Positions 26,472-36,015 of a stretch of DNA of 64,000 nt are shown in pieces (the stretch's first letter is position 1; every line of letters starts with the position of its first letter). The stretch spans positions 1 to 64,000 of the forward strand of contig JAGBIC010000003.1 in assembly GCA_017935185.1 (NCBI GenBank), read 5' to 3'. Under the pieces are notes generated by a model that searched no databases, was not told where the DNA came from, and was given only the letters and a program-made list of their open reading frames with translations. This stretch comes from Alistipes sp. GTDB lineage: Bacteria; Bacteroidota; Bacteroidia; Bacteroidales; Rikenellaceae. A program made the translations under genes and the position numbers.

Positions 26472-27734
26472 TTAAAACTGTGCGCTACGAAGTACCACAC
26501 GCACCGACTCGGGGTTCACCTGACGAACGATGTGTTGCTGCTTTCTGACGTAGCGGTCATAGAGATCATCGTTGTAGTTGCGTATGGTGAGAAGGCCGAC
26601 GTTGTCGTTCTTCTCCACCTCGAATCCCTCGGCCTCCAAAGCCTCGATGAGCGAGTCGATATGCCATGAGGCATCTACACACAAGCCCAAGTCAACGGCC
26701 GAGTTGTTAATCAGGTGAGTCTTTATGCGGAAACGCTCGAGGAGCGAGAAGATCACCGCAAACTGCTCCTCCATGACGAACGAGAAGTCCTTCGAACGAA
26801 TAATGAGCAGCACCTGATCACGCTTGTAGATCATAATAGGCATGGTGACATGGGGAGCATCACCGCTAATTACAGTGCCGGGCTTTGTCTTGTCGCCGAA
26901 GGGACGAACGAAGAGCGGAATATTTTTGTTTTGCAGCGGTTTGATAGTCTTGGGGTGGATAATCTGTGCGCCACTATATGCCAACTCGATGGTGTCGAGG
27001 TAGTTGAGCGCGTCAATCTTGATAGCATCCTTAAAGATTTTGGGATCGGCGTTAAGCACACCATCAACATCCTTCCACACCGACATCGACTCGGCGTTGA
27101 GGATATGTGCAACAACTGCTGCCGAGTAGTCGGAGCCCTCGCGTCCCAATGTTGTGGTTGTACCATCGGGAGCACCACCAATAAATCCCTGTCCAACGAA
27201 TACTCCTACGCCTGTGTTCTCCAATGCCGAGCGCAGGCGCATGGTAGAGGCCTTGATATTTACATTGGCATCCTTGTGACGTTGGTTGGTGAGTAGTGTG
27301 GTACGCATATCGAGCCAGCGGTTGCGTGTGCCGATATGGTTGAGGTACTTTGATATGATTGTAGTCGAAATGAGCTCACCGAACGCAACGATGGTGTCGT
27401 ACCAAAGCTCGGCGTCAGATTTGCGATAGACAATATCGTTTACAATATTACGCAGTTGCCCAAATAGCAGTGTGACCTCGTTGAGGTCGGTATGCTCGCC
27501 CCAAAGTTCATCAATAATTTCAGCGTGATACTCCTGTACCTGTTTTATCTCGTTGTTGGCCTCCTCTTTCTCGCCTTTCTGCATGTGGCCGAATACTCGC
27601 TCAAGGGCATTTGTTGTCTTGCCCATGGCTGAAACAATGATAAACAAGTCATCCTCGCCGGCAACGATATTGGCGAGATTTCTCACGCCGTCGGCATTAC
27701 GTACCGAGGCGCCTCCGAATTTGTAAACCTTCAT
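26472..27734 (-). CDS. lysC: Aspartate kinase (monofunctional)
   Basis: This enzyme phosphorylates aspartate, the first step to lysine, diaminopimelate, threonine and methionine. The 420-residue protein has KFGGASVRN at the N-terminus (usually KFGGTS), GREGSDYSAAVVAHIL in the kinase core, SGAQIIHPKTIKPLQ and a C-terminal ACT-like regulatory region (FSFVMEEQFAVIFSLLERF). There is no homoserine dehydrogenase domain. A -7 box lies 38 bases upstream. Its partner Asd is encoded 10 kb away. Confidence 0.93.
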   Translation of the reverse strand: MKVYKFGGASVRNADGVRNLANIVAGEDDLFIIVSAMGKTTNALERVFGHMQKGEKEEANNEIKQVQEYHAEIIDELWGEHTDLNEVTLLFGQLRNIVNDIVYRKSDAELWYDTIVAFGELISTTIISKYLNHIGTRNRWLDMRTTLLTNQRHKDANVNIKASTMRLRSALENTGVGVFVGQGFIGGAPDGTTTTLGREGSDYSAAVVAHILNAESMSVWKDVDGVLNADPKIFKDAIKIDALNYLDTIELAYSGAQIIHPKTIKPLQNKNIPLFVRPFGDKTKPGTVISGDAPHVTMPIMIYKRDQVLLIIRSKDFSFVMEEQFAVIFSLLERFRIKTHLINNSAVDLGLCVDASWHIDSLIEALEAEGFEVEKNDNVGLLTIRNYNDDLYDRYVRKQQHIVRQVNPESVRVVLRSAQF

Positions 27735-27771
27735 AATAACCTAACTACTTTTTTGTTTGGGGTTTTGCCTG

Positions 27772-27779
27772 CAAAGGTA
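27772..27779 (-). promoter_or_regulatory. -7 box of the aspartokinase promoter
   Basis: The minus strand reads TACCTTTG, a perfect TAnnTTTG match 38 bases upstream of the start. Confidence 0.6.
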
Positions 27780-27880
27780 TTAAATTTTTTCAAACGCCCC
27801 ACCTATTTGCTTCTAAAACCTTACATTATACCATATATATTATATAGTAGGGCCGTTACAGCAGGATTTTATCGGCTATA

Positions 27881-27916
27881 AATAAAAAAAAAGGCTCACC
27901 CGAAAAGGTGAGCCTT
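27881..27916 (-). terminator. Terminator of the OmpA-family gene
   Basis: A 10-bp perfect stem AAGGCTCACC / GGTGAGCCTT (27891-27916). On the minus strand it is followed by a T run (complement of 27881-27890). Confidence 0.9.
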
Positions 27917-27935
27917 GTGATTGTTATCTGTTAAA

Positions 27936-29096
27936 TTATTTTACGATAACTACACGGTTTGTGTTGTTGATGGGGAAGATGTTCTGTGAAGAACCAACAC
28001 CCTTCCAAGTAAGCTGATCCTTGTTTACACCCTGCTCGATGAGGTACTCGTAAACAGCCTTTGCACGCTTCTCAGAGAGTTTCTGGTTGTACTCGGGAGA
28101 ACCGGTCTTTGCATCAGCGTGACCAACGATAGTGAATACCTGTGACTTGGGAGCCTGAGCGATAGTCTCCTTCAAGATCTGCATAGATGACTTAGCACGG
28201 TCGAGCAACTTAGCTGAATCGAAGTTGAAGAACAAAGCAGTTGAAGAGATAACTGCGTTCTTTCTCTTAGCCAACTCTGCACGCAATGCCTCGTTGTCCT
28301 TCAAAGCCTGATCGGTAGCAGCCTTCTGTGCAGCCAAACGCTCTGCAAGCTTTGCCTCGTTGCGGTGAGCATCAGCCAATCCCTTCTCCAAAGCGGCGAT
28401 AGCAGCCAAGTAGCCGTCGATCTCCTCCTGAGAGTAAGCCTTGTTCCAGTCACGCTTGTTGAAACGGTAAGTCAAGCCCAAAGTAGCAGAGTAGATCTGA
28501 CCATACTCAGCTGCGATAGGAGCGATAGCGGCGGGCATATCACGGCCAGGAGTAAGGATACCCTTCAACTCAAGGTTGATATCCAACTGCTTGCAAACGC
28601 GGAATGTATTGATCAAACCGGCAGTTGCAGCAAAACCGTCACTAGGGTTGTCGCATACGTTTACGAAGTGTACACCGAAACCGGCGAACAACTTAGCGTA
28701 GTATACGCGATCCTCACGGTAGCCACCGAACCAGTTAGAAAGGTTCAAAACACCGTCAAAGTGAGGGAAAATCCACTTGCTCTCAGCAACATCATCAGAT
28801 GCGTTGAGACGACCACCAATTACCTGAAGACGAGCACCAACGATAGGGTTAAACCACTTGGTCAAGTTCCCCTCAATCTGCCAACCAAGGTCACCGATGC
28901 TAGACTGGTTGTCAACGCCTCCATACTTGTTCCAAGCGGTTGCGTTAATACCACCAGCAATACCGATCTCCCAGTTTGACCAGAAGCCGTTGTTCATAAT
29001 ACCCTTCCAGCGGAGCTTCTCTGCTGAATTCTCCTGAGCGAAAACGCTGCCCATAGAGATCGCTACAAGAGCGATAGAAAGTAAAAATTTTTTCAT
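27936..29096 (-). CDS. OmpA-family outer-membrane protein
   Basis: A 386-residue protein with a signal peptide (about 1-20), an N-terminal beta-barrel region (about 25-205), a coiled-coil linker rich in Ala, Glu and Lys (about 210-270), and a C-terminal OmpA peptidoglycan-binding domain (about 275-386) with FFNFDSAKLLDRAKSSM, GHADAKTGSPEYNQKLSEKRAKAVYEYL and a final WKGVGSS. It links the outer membrane to the wall. It has its own terminator and a leader of unclear length upstream. Codon use is strongly biased, as expected of an abundant protein. Confidence 0.93.
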   Translation of the reverse strand: MKKFLLSIALVAISMGSVFAQENSAEKLRWKGIMNNGFWSNWEIGIAGGINATAWNKYGGVDNQSSIGDLGWQIEGNLTKWFNPIVGARLQVIGGRLNASDDVAESKWIFPHFDGVLNLSNWFGGYREDRVYYAKLFAGFGVHFVNVCDNPSDGFAATAGLINTFRVCKQLDINLELKGILTPGRDMPAAIAPIAAEYGQIYSATLGLTYRFNKRDWNKAYSQEEIDGYLAAIAALEKGLADAHRNEAKLAERLAAQKAATDQALKDNEALRAELAKRKNAVISSTALFFNFDSAKLLDRAKSSMQILKETIAQAPKSQVFTIVGHADAKTGSPEYNQKLSEKRAKAVYEYLIEQGVNKDQLTWKGVGSSQNIFPINNTNRVVIVK

Positions 29097-29290
29097 AATT
29101 TAATTAGTTTATTGTGCTGTGAATAATAAACCTGTTTACACTTTGCTATGGAAAATGCTTTGCGTACTTCAAAAAATGTGCTTAAAACACTTAAAACACC
29201 CCATATACAACTGCAAAGATGTAAATAAAAAAGTAAAAAAACAAGAATATTGTACTTTTTTTAAGTACTTAATAATGTTTTTTCGGGGTT

Positions 29291-31831
29291 TTATCCACAT
29301 TTTGAGTAACCGCAAGACATACATGTCAAGCAACCGTTCTGGTAAGCCATCTCCTCCTGGCCGCACTGCGGGCACTTGCCCTTCGACTTCGTGCCATCGG
29401 CAATGTACTGTTTAAGAGCGCGTTGAACACCGTTCTTCCAAGTGTTGATGCTCTCGCTGTTGAGATGCAGGCCGTCGATAAGATGTACAACCTTGTCGAT
29501 AGGCATGCCGTGGCGCAAAACGCCTGAAATCAACTTGGCATAGTTCCAGAACTCCTCGTCGAAAAGGCGTGAGATACCTCCGATGGTGTTGGTGTAACCG
29601 TAGCGGTCGACATATTGGAAGTCGTAGCGTTTTGTGCCGTCATCCTCGCGAACCTTAATGATCCAGCCCTTGGTAATCTTGCGGGGGATATACATTGCAT
29701 CCTCCTCGATTTTACCTGTAAAAATCTCGTAGGGACGGCCATCCTGAATACCCACAAAGGCAATCCAATCTTCGCTACCGTTTTTGAAACGAACGATGTC
29801 GGCGGGGATTGACTTGGGTCGCTTGAGCTGCGACTGGGGCTTGCACTTCTTTTCATCTTTCTTTTTGGCGTCGAGCAATACACCCTCGCGGCAGCCGTCA
29901 CGATATACCGTAACTCCCTTGCAGCCGCACTCCCATGCGGTGCGATACACATCGGCAACAAGCTCCTCTGTAACATCGTTGGGGAGGTTTACAGTAACCG
30001 AAATAGAGTGGTCTACCCACTTCTGGATGGCACCCTGCATGCGAACCTTGGCAACCCAGTCGATATCGTTGGCTGTTGCACCATAGTAGGGTGAGGCCTG
30101 AAGCCACTGCTGGAGCTCCTCGTCTGAGATGCTCTGTAACTTTGAGGTGTCGTATCCGTTCTGCTCGAGCCACTTCACGAATTGGTGGTGATATACATAG
30201 TACTCCTCGAACTTCTCGCCCATTGCATCAATAAAGTCGGCCTTCTTGTCGCGGTCCGATGGGTTGATCTTGCGACGACGCTTGTATACGGGACGGAATA
30301 CCGGCTCGATACCTGATGTTGTCTGCGACATGAGCGAAGTTGTGCCTGTGGGGGCAATTGTAAGCATGGCGATGTTGCGGCGGCCATACTTCTCCATCTC
30401 GGCATACAACTCGGGATCAGCCTCCTTCAAACGCTCAATCATGGGGTTGCCCACCTCTCGTGCGGTGTCGTAGAGCGGGAATGCGCCACGCTCGCTTGCC
30501 ATCTTGACAGATGCACGGTAGGCCTCCACAGCCAATGTGCGGTGAACGCTAACGGAGAAATCTATGGCCTCGTCAGAACCGTAGCGCAGACCTAGTGCTG
30601 CCAACATATCGCCTTCGGCAGTGATACCCAAACCGGTTCGACGGCCTTTGAGTGCCATATCTTTAATCTTGAGCCACAAATCGTGCTCCACCTTGCGGAT
30701 GTCGTTGTCCTCGGGATCGCCGGCGACCTTATTGATGATAAGCTCAACCTTCTCCAACTCGAGGTCGATAATATCGTCCATCATGCGCATGGCCTTGCTG
30801 ACATGTGTGCGGAAGAGATCGAAATTGAATTTGGCCTCGGGGGTGAAGGGCTTTTCAACGTAACTCAACAGGTTCAAAGCCAACAAACGGCAACTGTCGT
30901 AGGGGCAGAGAGGGATCTCGCCACAGGGGTTTGTTGAAACGGTGGTAAAACCTTGATCGGCGTAGCAGTCGGGAATACTCTCGCGGATGATGGTATCCCA
31001 GAACAATACGCCGGGCTCGGCTGACTGCCATGCATTGTGGATAATCTTCTCCCACAATGCCTTTGCATCGATGTCCACAGCAATCTTGGGCTCGGCAGCG
31101 TTGATGGGGAACTGCTGGCGATATGACAATCCTGCCTTTGCGGCATTCATGAACTCGTCATCAATCTTGATAGATACGTTTGCGCCTGTAACCTTGCCTG
31201 TCTGTGTCTTGGCGTCGATGAAACGCTCGGCATCGGGGTGCTTGATCGAGAGTGAAAGCATCAAAGCTCCGCGGCGACCATCTTGTGCAACCTCGCGTGT
31301 AGAGTTGGAGTAACGCTCCATAAAGGGAACGATACCGGTAGAGGTCAAGGCCGAGTTGAGTACGGGGGCTCCTGTGGGACGCAGGTCAGAGAGGTCGTGA
31401 CCTACACCGCCACGGCGCTTCATAAGCTGTACCTGCTCCTCGTCCATACGGAAGATACCGCCATACGAGTCGGCGTGGTTGCGATTACCGATTACAAAGC
31501 AGTTTGAGAGCGAAGCCACCTGGAGGTTGTTGCCAATTCCTGTCATGGGGCCACCCTGAGGGATGATGTAACGGAAATGGTCAAGCAACGAGAAAATCTC
31601 CTCCTTGCTCATGGGATTGGGATACTTCTTCTCTATGCGCTCGATTTCGGCAGCAATACGGTGGTGCATATCCTCGGGGGTACGCTCAAAAATATGACCG
31701 AAAGAGTCCTTCAGTGCATATTTGCTAACCCACACAGTAGCAGCCAATTCATCGCCCGCAAAATACTCTTTCGATGCGGCGACAGCATCATTGTAGCTGA
31801 CTTCTGTCAGCTGTTTGTTAGATTTTGACAT
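29291..31831 (-). CDS. nrdJ: Adenosylcobalamin-dependent (class II) ribonucleotide reductase
   Basis: This enzyme reduces ribonucleotides to deoxyribonucleotides using a B12 radical, with or without oxygen. The 846-residue protein shows NPCGEIPLCPYDSCR, LSIKHPDAERFIDAK, and TIAPTGTTSLMSQTTSGIEP. The C-terminus carries a zinc-ribbon-like cysteine cluster CPQCGQEE...CLTCMSCGYSKCG, of the kind that includes the re-reducing thiols. The ATG at 31831 is chosen over an upstream in-frame start because the NrdJ homology begins there. I see no cobalamin riboswitch upstream. Confidence 0.94.
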   Translation of the reverse strand: MSKSNKQLTEVSYNDAVAASKEYFAGDELAATVWVSKYALKDSFGHIFERTPEDMHHRIAAEIERIEKKYPNPMSKEEIFSLLDHFRYIIPQGGPMTGIGNNLQVASLSNCFVIGNRNHADSYGGIFRMDEEQVQLMKRRGGVGHDLSDLRPTGAPVLNSALTSTGIVPFMERYSNSTREVAQDGRRGALMLSLSIKHPDAERFIDAKTQTGKVTGANVSIKIDDEFMNAAKAGLSYRQQFPINAAEPKIAVDIDAKALWEKIIHNAWQSAEPGVLFWDTIIRESIPDCYADQGFTTVSTNPCGEIPLCPYDSCRLLALNLLSYVEKPFTPEAKFNFDLFRTHVSKAMRMMDDIIDLELEKVELIINKVAGDPEDNDIRKVEHDLWLKIKDMALKGRRTGLGITAEGDMLAALGLRYGSDEAIDFSVSVHRTLAVEAYRASVKMASERGAFPLYDTAREVGNPMIERLKEADPELYAEMEKYGRRNIAMLTIAPTGTTSLMSQTTSGIEPVFRPVYKRRRKINPSDRDKKADFIDAMGEKFEEYYVYHHQFVKWLEQNGYDTSKLQSISDEELQQWLQASPYYGATANDIDWVAKVRMQGAIQKWVDHSISVTVNLPNDVTEELVADVYRTAWECGCKGVTVYRDGCREGVLLDAKKKDEKKCKPQSQLKRPKSIPADIVRFKNGSEDWIAFVGIQDGRPYEIFTGKIEEDAMYIPRKITKGWIIKVREDDGTKRYDFQYVDRYGYTNTIGGISRLFDEEFWNYAKLISGVLRHGMPIDKVVHLIDGLHLNSESINTWKNGVQRALKQYIADGTKSKGKCPQCGQEEMAYQNGCLTCMSCGYSKCG

Positions 31832-31979
31832 GTGTATCTGGTTTTTTGTTTTGTAATCAATCCCATGTGTATCCCTCGAAAAGGGATGGCGACATTCGAC
31901 CAATACAAAGGTCTGAAAAAATAGCTCCATAAACCAATATTTTTGCTACTATTTTTCACAGGTTATTAACAAAAATAAC

Positions 31980-32013
31980 AAATATGCGCCAGAGCTAACT
32001 CCGGCGCATATTT
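31980..32013 (-). terminator. Terminator of ridA
   Basis: A 15-bp stem (31980-31994 with 31999-32013, one wobble on the minus strand) and a 4-base loop, with a T-rich tract beyond it on the minus strand. Confidence 0.85.
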
Positions 32014-32052
32014 TGTGTGGAAATATTTTTTTGTTTTTTATTCGGGCTGAAT

Positions 32053-32427
32053 TTATCGGCTTACGGTAGCATCAATTTCAACCTTTGCTCCCATGGGAAG
32101 TTTTGCAACCTCGTAGCAAACGCGGGCGGGCATCTGCTCGGTGAAGAATGTGGCATACACGCCATTCATTGCGGCAAAATCGGTAATGCTGTCAAGCAAA
32201 ACAGTGACCTTAACAACATCGGCAAGGGTGTAGCCTGCCTCTTCAACGATGTGACGGATGTTGGTGAGCGACTGACGGGTCTGCTCCTCGATGCTCTCGG
32301 GCATAAGGCCTGTGGCAGCGTCAATTGGCAGCTGGCCTGAAACATAGAGTGTGCCGTTGCTCTCAACAGCTTGAGAATATGGCCCTACGGCCTTTGGTGC
32401 GAGGGGCGATGCGATAATTTTTTTCAT
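32053..32427 (-). CDS. ridA: RidA-family enamine/imine deaminase
   Basis: RidA hydrolyses reactive 2-aminoacrylate-type imines produced by PLP enzymes. The 124-residue protein has APKAVGPYSQAVESNGTLYVSGQ, and the C-terminal PARVCYEVAKLPMGAKVEIDA with the conserved Arg. I start at the ATG at 32427; the open frame extends upstream, but that part has no RidA similarity and overlaps the divergent META gene. Confidence 0.94.
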   Translation of the reverse strand: MKKIIASPLAPKAVGPYSQAVESNGTLYVSGQLPIDAATGLMPESIEEQTRQSLTNIRHIVEEAGYTLADVVKVTVLLDSITDFAAMNGVYATFFTEQMPARVCYEVAKLPMGAKVEIDATVSR

Positions 32428-32479
32428 GATTCTATAATTTATTATTGTGTTTTTACGTTTCGTGTCATATGATTTAGGG

Positions 32480-32506
32480 CAAAGATACAAAAAATCCCTA
32501 TCTTTG
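32480..32506. promoter_or_regulatory. Divergent -7 boxes for ridA and the META lipoprotein
   Basis: The minus strand reads TATCTTTG (complement of 32480-32487) toward ridA and the plus strand reads TATCTTTG (32499-32506) toward the META gene, 11 bases apart. The -33 elements are poor. Confidence 0.5.
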
Positions 32507-32563
32507 CAGAAGAATAAGGAACGAAGATTGGAATAATAGTAAAGGTTAAAATATTTCGATGAT

Positions 32564-32986
32564 ATGAAAAGGCTTTTTGTTGTCGCTTTTATGGCGTTAG
32601 CTGTCGCAAGTATAGTTGCAGGGTGTTGCGCGTGCCGCAAAGGAAAAAATAAGATGCCCCTCGTGGGGACAAAGTGGCATTTGGTGCGAATGATGGAGCG
32701 CGATTTGAATATCTCTGACGAGCAGTTCCTCTTCACCTTTGCCGAGGATGGCAATTTCTCAGGCATGGGAGCCTGCAACAGCATGATGGGAAAATATACC
32801 ACAACCGCAAGCGGTGGATTGAAAATCACAAACTTGGCCTCTACCCGCAGAATGTGCCCCGAGGCTGATTTGGAGACACAGTTTGTGCAGATTGTCGAGC
32901 GTACTACCCACTATGAGGTTGATGGCGATATGCTTATGTTGCTCTCGAATGGAGAGATGCAGGCTGTATTGCAGGCGCAGAAGTAA
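32564..32986 (+). CDS. META/HslJ-domain lipoprotein
   Basis: A 140-residue protein with a lipoprotein signal (lipobox-like SIVAGC, Cys at 21) and a META domain: LVGTKWHLVRM, FTFAEDGNFSGMGACNSMMGKY, and ASTRRMCPEADLETQFVQ. HslJ in E. coli is a heat-shock outer-membrane lipoprotein linked to novobiocin resistance; the role here is unknown. It is a single-gene unit ending at the shared terminator with mdh. Confidence 0.88.
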   Translation: MKRLFVVAFMALAVASIVAGCCACRKGKNKMPLVGTKWHLVRMMERDLNISDEQFLFTFAEDGNFSGMGACNSMMGKYTTTASGGLKITNLASTRRMCPEADLETQFVQIVERTTHYEVDGDMLMLLSNGEMQAVLQAQK

Positions 32987-33004
32987 GGGTCGTTCAAAAA
33001 AAAT

Positions 33005-33040
33005 AAAAAGGGCTTGTCCAATATGCGACAAGCCCTTTTT
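33005..33040. terminator. Bidirectional terminator between META and mdh
   Basis: A 14-bp perfect stem AAAAAGGGCTTGTC / GACAAGCCCTTTTT with an 8-base loop, between convergent genes. Confidence 0.92.
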
Positions 33041-33057
33041 CGTATATACAAAACCTA

Positions 33058-33999
33058 TTAGATAGCACCTGTATCAACCAAAATCTGGTTAACCTTGCGA
33101 ACAGCGTCAGCCGAGGCCTCGAACTGTGCCTGCTCCTCCTTTGTGAGGTCAATCTTAACGATCTTCTCGATACCCTTGCGACCGATAACTACGGGAACGC
33201 CAATCATGATATCTTTCTGACCATACTCGCCATCGAGGTAGCAACCGCAGGGGATGATGCGCTTCTGGTCGCCGAGGATAGACTCCACAACTGATGCAGC
33301 TGCTGCACCCGGAGCATACCATGCTGATGTGCCGAGCAAACCTGTGAGTGTAGCACCACCAACCATAGTGTCGGCTGCAACCTGCTGGAGCTTCTTCTTT
33401 GAAAGGAACTGTGATGCAGGAACACCCTTGATAGTAGCCTTTGAGATAAGGGGAATCATGGTGGTGTCACCGTGACCACCGATAACCATACCCTCTACAT
33501 CGTGGATATTAGCACCGGCAGCCTTTGCCAAGTAGCAACGGAAACGTGATGAATCCAAAGCTCCACCCATGCCGATAACTCGGTTCTTAGGCAGACCTGT
33601 TGACTTCAATGTAAGGTAAGCCATTGTATCCATGGGGTTTGATACGATAACGAAGATTGCGCGGGGAGAGTTGGCTAAGGCCTGTGAAACAACGCTCTTA
33701 ACGATATTGGCGTTGGTGCCGATAAGCTCCTCGCGAGTCATGCCGGGCTTACGGGGGATACCCGAAGTTACAACCACAACGTCAGAGTTTGCGGTCTTCT
33801 TATAATCGTTGGTGCAACCAACCAGCTTTACCTTAGAGTCGGTGGTTACAGATGCCTGATACATATCGAGCATCTTACCCTCAGAAAGGCCCTCTTTGAT
33901 ATCGATCAATACCACCTCGTCGGCTACGTTGCGTGCAGCAAGTACGTTAGCGCAGGTTGCGCCCACCATACCGGCTCCGATAACTGTTACTTTTGACAT
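33058..33999 (-). CDS. mdh: Malate dehydrogenase (LDH-like type)
   Basis: Mdh interconverts malate and oxaloacetate with NAD. The 313-residue protein has GAGMVGATCANVLAAR at the nucleotide-binding site, TSGIPRKPGMTREEL carrying substrate-binding Arg residues, GGALDSSRFR and the catalytic-His segment VIGGHGDTTMIPL. With fumarase at 46-47.8 kb it provides part of the reductive C4 pathway that leads to succinate in Bacteroidales. gcvH lies 52 bases upstream. Confidence 0.96.
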   Translation of the reverse strand: MSKVTVIGAGMVGATCANVLAARNVADEVVLIDIKEGLSEGKMLDMYQASVTTDSKVKLVGCTNDYKKTANSDVVVVTSGIPRKPGMTREELIGTNANIVKSVVSQALANSPRAIFVIVSNPMDTMAYLTLKSTGLPKNRVIGMGGALDSSRFRCYLAKAAGANIHDVEGMVIGGHGDTTMIPLISKATIKGVPASQFLSKKKLQQVAADTMVGGATLTGLLGTSAWYAPGAAAASVVESILGDQKRIIPCGCYLDGEYGQKDIMIGVPVVIGRKGIEKIVKIDLTKEEQAQFEASADAVRKVNQILVDTGAI

Positions 34000-34051
34000 A
34001 ATTTCTTCTACTTTACAAATATTCTAATCTTCTAAAATCTTCTTTGATGTG

Positions 34052-34429
34052 TTATCCGATGAGCTCGGCATAAGCCTCGGCAGAGAGCAGAGCGTCGTAG
34101 TCGGCGGGATTGCTCATCTTAACCTTAATCATCCAACCCTCACCATAGGGATCAGAGTTTACCAAAGCGGGGTCGGCGTCTACTGCATCGTTGAACTCAA
34201 CAACCTCGCCACCAACGGGGATGAAGGCATCGCTTACGGTCTTTACAGCCTCGATAGAGCCGAAAACCTCGCCTGCTGCCAAAGTCTCACCAACGGTGGG
34301 AACGTCAACGAATACGATGTCGCCCAACTGGCTCTGTGCAAAATCGGTAATGCCTACATAGGCAAACTCGCCCTCGACACGACACCACTCGTGGTCGTTC
34401 GAGTACTTCAAATTTGAAGGAATGTTCAT
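34052..34429 (-). CDS. gcvH: Glycine cleavage system H protein
   Basis: GcvH carries the aminomethyl group on a lipoyl-lysine between the P, T and L proteins. The 125-residue protein has the lipoylation motif [15 protein letters not shown] with Lys63, and the family's C-terminal segment [16 protein letters not shown]. No other gcv gene is in the window. The leader is about 115 bases long. I looked for a glycine riboswitch in it and did not recognise one. Confidence 0.95.
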   Translation of the reverse strand: MNIPSNLKYSNDHEWCRVEGEFAYVGITDFAQSQLGDIVFVDVPTVGETLAAGEVFGSIEAVKTVSDAFIPVGGEVVEFNDAVDADPALVNSDPYGEGWMIKVKMSNPADYDALLSAEAYAELIG

Positions 34430-34550
34430 GGTTTTAATAAGTATTTGTTAATTATATATTTGCCTTGTTTGTCTGTTTGCTGCAGATGCACTTTTCTTGC
34501 CTCGGCAGTGGGCTGTGACGCCGATGGCTGTAAAGCGCATTAAATCTTGA

Positions 34551-34584
34551 CAAAGATAGGTGATTTTTCGATAAGAGAGCAATA
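34551..34584 (-). promoter_or_regulatory. Promoter of gcvH
   Basis: The minus strand reads TATCTTTG (complement of 34551-34558) with a TTG at about 21 bases upstream (complement near 34580-34583). The predicted leader contains a G+C-rich imperfect hairpin at about 34500-34530. Confidence 0.55.
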
Positions 34585-34624
34585 TTTTGTTAATTATTTA
34601 ACAGAAAAATAAGATACGACTATC

Positions 34625-35353
34625 CTATTGCTCTGTTTTTAGCAAAAACTCTATCTCTTTGAACAAAAAAACACGCACCTCTCCCTGCTCGTTTTTTACG
34701 AGCAATGCACCCGTAGGCTCTACTCCCATTATCGTGCCACGAAAGCGTGAGCCATCGGGTAGGGCATACCAATGCTCTGCATTGCGGTGGTACAGCAATG
34801 AGTGGTAGTCGGCCTGAATCTGCTCGGTTTTACCCGATTGCAACTGCTCGTAGCGATACATGACGTTTTTGGAGAAGCGCTCCAGTACCTCGTGGCGGTC
34901 GAAGGTTGAATTTGCCTCCAATGCCATGGATGTCGGGTTGGGCAGATGCTCCGAGAAGTGTCGCTGGTTTATGTTCAGCCCTACGCCGGCTATGGTGCGG
35001 TCTATGTTTGCTCCGGTGAGCTTGTGTTCTATTAGTATGCCGGCAATTTTCCTATCACCCACATATATATCGTTGGTCCACTTTATTTGGGCTTCAATAC
35101 CGTAGGACGATAATGTGTCGGTAACGCCCAGTGCTACCATCTCCGACAAAAGGAACTGTCTGTCGGGCGCGAGAAAATGGGGCTTGAAAAGCATTGAGAA
35201 TGTGGCATTCTCGCCCTGCTGGCTCTCCCATGTGTGCCCTCTTTGGCCACGTCCTGCGCTTTGGCTTTCGGCAAAGACAATGTCACCCTCGGCATAGTCG
35301 GGGCGGGCAATCTCGTCGTTGGTGGAGGTGAGTATGTCGAAGCGGTAAATCAT
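34625..35353 (-). CDS. birA: Biotin--[acetyl-CoA-carboxylase] ligase (short form)
   Basis: This enzyme attaches biotin to carboxylase carrier domains. The ATP/biotin loop is SQSAGRGQRGHTWES, followed by ENATFSMLFKPHFL and IKWTNDIYVGDRKIAGILIE with the catalytic Lys region. There is no N-terminal helix-turn-helix, so it is the non-regulatory class. I start at the ATG at 35353 (242 residues), 4 bases after the Nudix stop. The ATG seven codons upstream would overlap that gene. Confidence 0.93.
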   Translation of the reverse strand: MIYRFDILTSTNDEIARPDYAEGDIVFAESQSAGRGQRGHTWESQQGENATFSMLFKPHFLAPDRQFLLSEMVALGVTDTLSSYGIEAQIKWTNDIYVGDRKIAGILIEHKLTGANIDRTIAGVGLNINQRHFSEHLPNPTSMALEANSTFDRHEVLERFSKNVMYRYEQLQSGKTEQIQADYHSLLYHRNAEHWYALPDGSRFRGTIMGVEPTGALLVKNEQGEVRVFLFKEIEFLLKTEQ

Positions 35354-35357
35354 TCTG

Positions 35358-35909
35358 TTATGGATTTTGTGCAAAATATCGCCATAGCGGCGCAGAGTGC
35401 AGGCATTGAATAATCTGGTCGTACTGCAAAAGTTCCTCTATCTCGTGGCGTTGCATCAGATGCACTTCTATGTCTTCGCCCTCTTCGGTATGCTGCTCGG
35501 TGATGCGCTCTACACCGGTGGCAAGGAATGTGTAGGCTAAATTGTTGTGGTTGGTGGGGTTGGGTGATGTTGCCATAAACTGTTGCCACTTGCCGCCACC
35601 ATAACCTGTCTCCTCCAGCAGCTCGCGGCGGGCGCTCTGCTCGGGTGTCTCGCCCTCTTCGCAACAACCAGCCACCAGCTCGAAGTGTGTCTGGCCCAGA
35701 GCGTGGCGATATTGGCTAATCATCACAAACTCACCTTCGGTGGTTATGGCGATCACATTTACCCAGTCGGGGAACTCAAAAATATACCATTCTGGAACTA
35801 TTGCTCCTGTGGGCAGCTCAACACGCTCGCGGCGTACCGTGTACCATGGGCGTCGGGCAAGATATTCGCTCGACAGCACTCTCCATGGGCGGTGGGTTGG
35901 TTTTTTCAT
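35358..35909 (-). CDS. Nudix hydrolase (ADP-ribose pyrophosphatase-like)
   Basis: The Nudix box is complete: G-CCEEG-E-TPEQSAR-RELLEETGY, near residue 90. The N-terminal WYTVRRERVELPTG and YIFEFPDWVNVIAIT are like NudF-type ADP-sugar pyrophosphatases. The ATG at 35909 is chosen because the upstream in-frame start is TTG and lies almost on the predicted transcription start from the -7 box at 35945-35952. birA follows 4 bases later and is cotranscribed. Confidence 0.88.
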   Translation of the reverse strand: MKKPTHRPWRVLSSEYLARRPWYTVRRERVELPTGAIVPEWYIFEFPDWVNVIAITTEGEFVMISQYRHALGQTHFELVAGCCEEGETPEQSARRELLEETGYGGGKWQQFMATSPNPTNHNNLAYTFLATGVERITEQHTEEGEDIEVHLMQRHEIEELLQYDQIIQCLHSAPLWRYFAQNP

Positions 35910-35944
35910 GGGGAAGGTATTATTTCTCGTTTTCAACAACTCTA

Positions 35945-35952
35945 CAAAGATA
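35945..35952 (-). promoter_or_regulatory. -7 box of the Nudix-birA operon
   Basis: The minus strand reads TATCTTTG 36 bases upstream of the chosen start. Confidence 0.55.
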
Positions 35953-36015
35953 ATAAAATCTCAATATATAATAATGGTATAGCTGCGGAATCCCATTGCG
36001 CTTTGCACAAAAATA

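Noticed and set aside
29235..29275. GTACTT...AAGTAC hairpin after nrdJ
   Set aside because: The stem is short and AT-rich; I could not call it a terminator with confidence.
31832..31979. Possible cobalamin riboswitch ahead of nrdJ
   Set aside because: The stretch is too short and lacks the B12-box consensus; only a small ATCCCT/AGGGAT hairpin is present.
34430..34560. Possible glycine riboswitch ahead of gcvH
   Set aside because: The leader has one imperfect G+C-rich hairpin, but I cannot see the conserved glycine-aptamer core.
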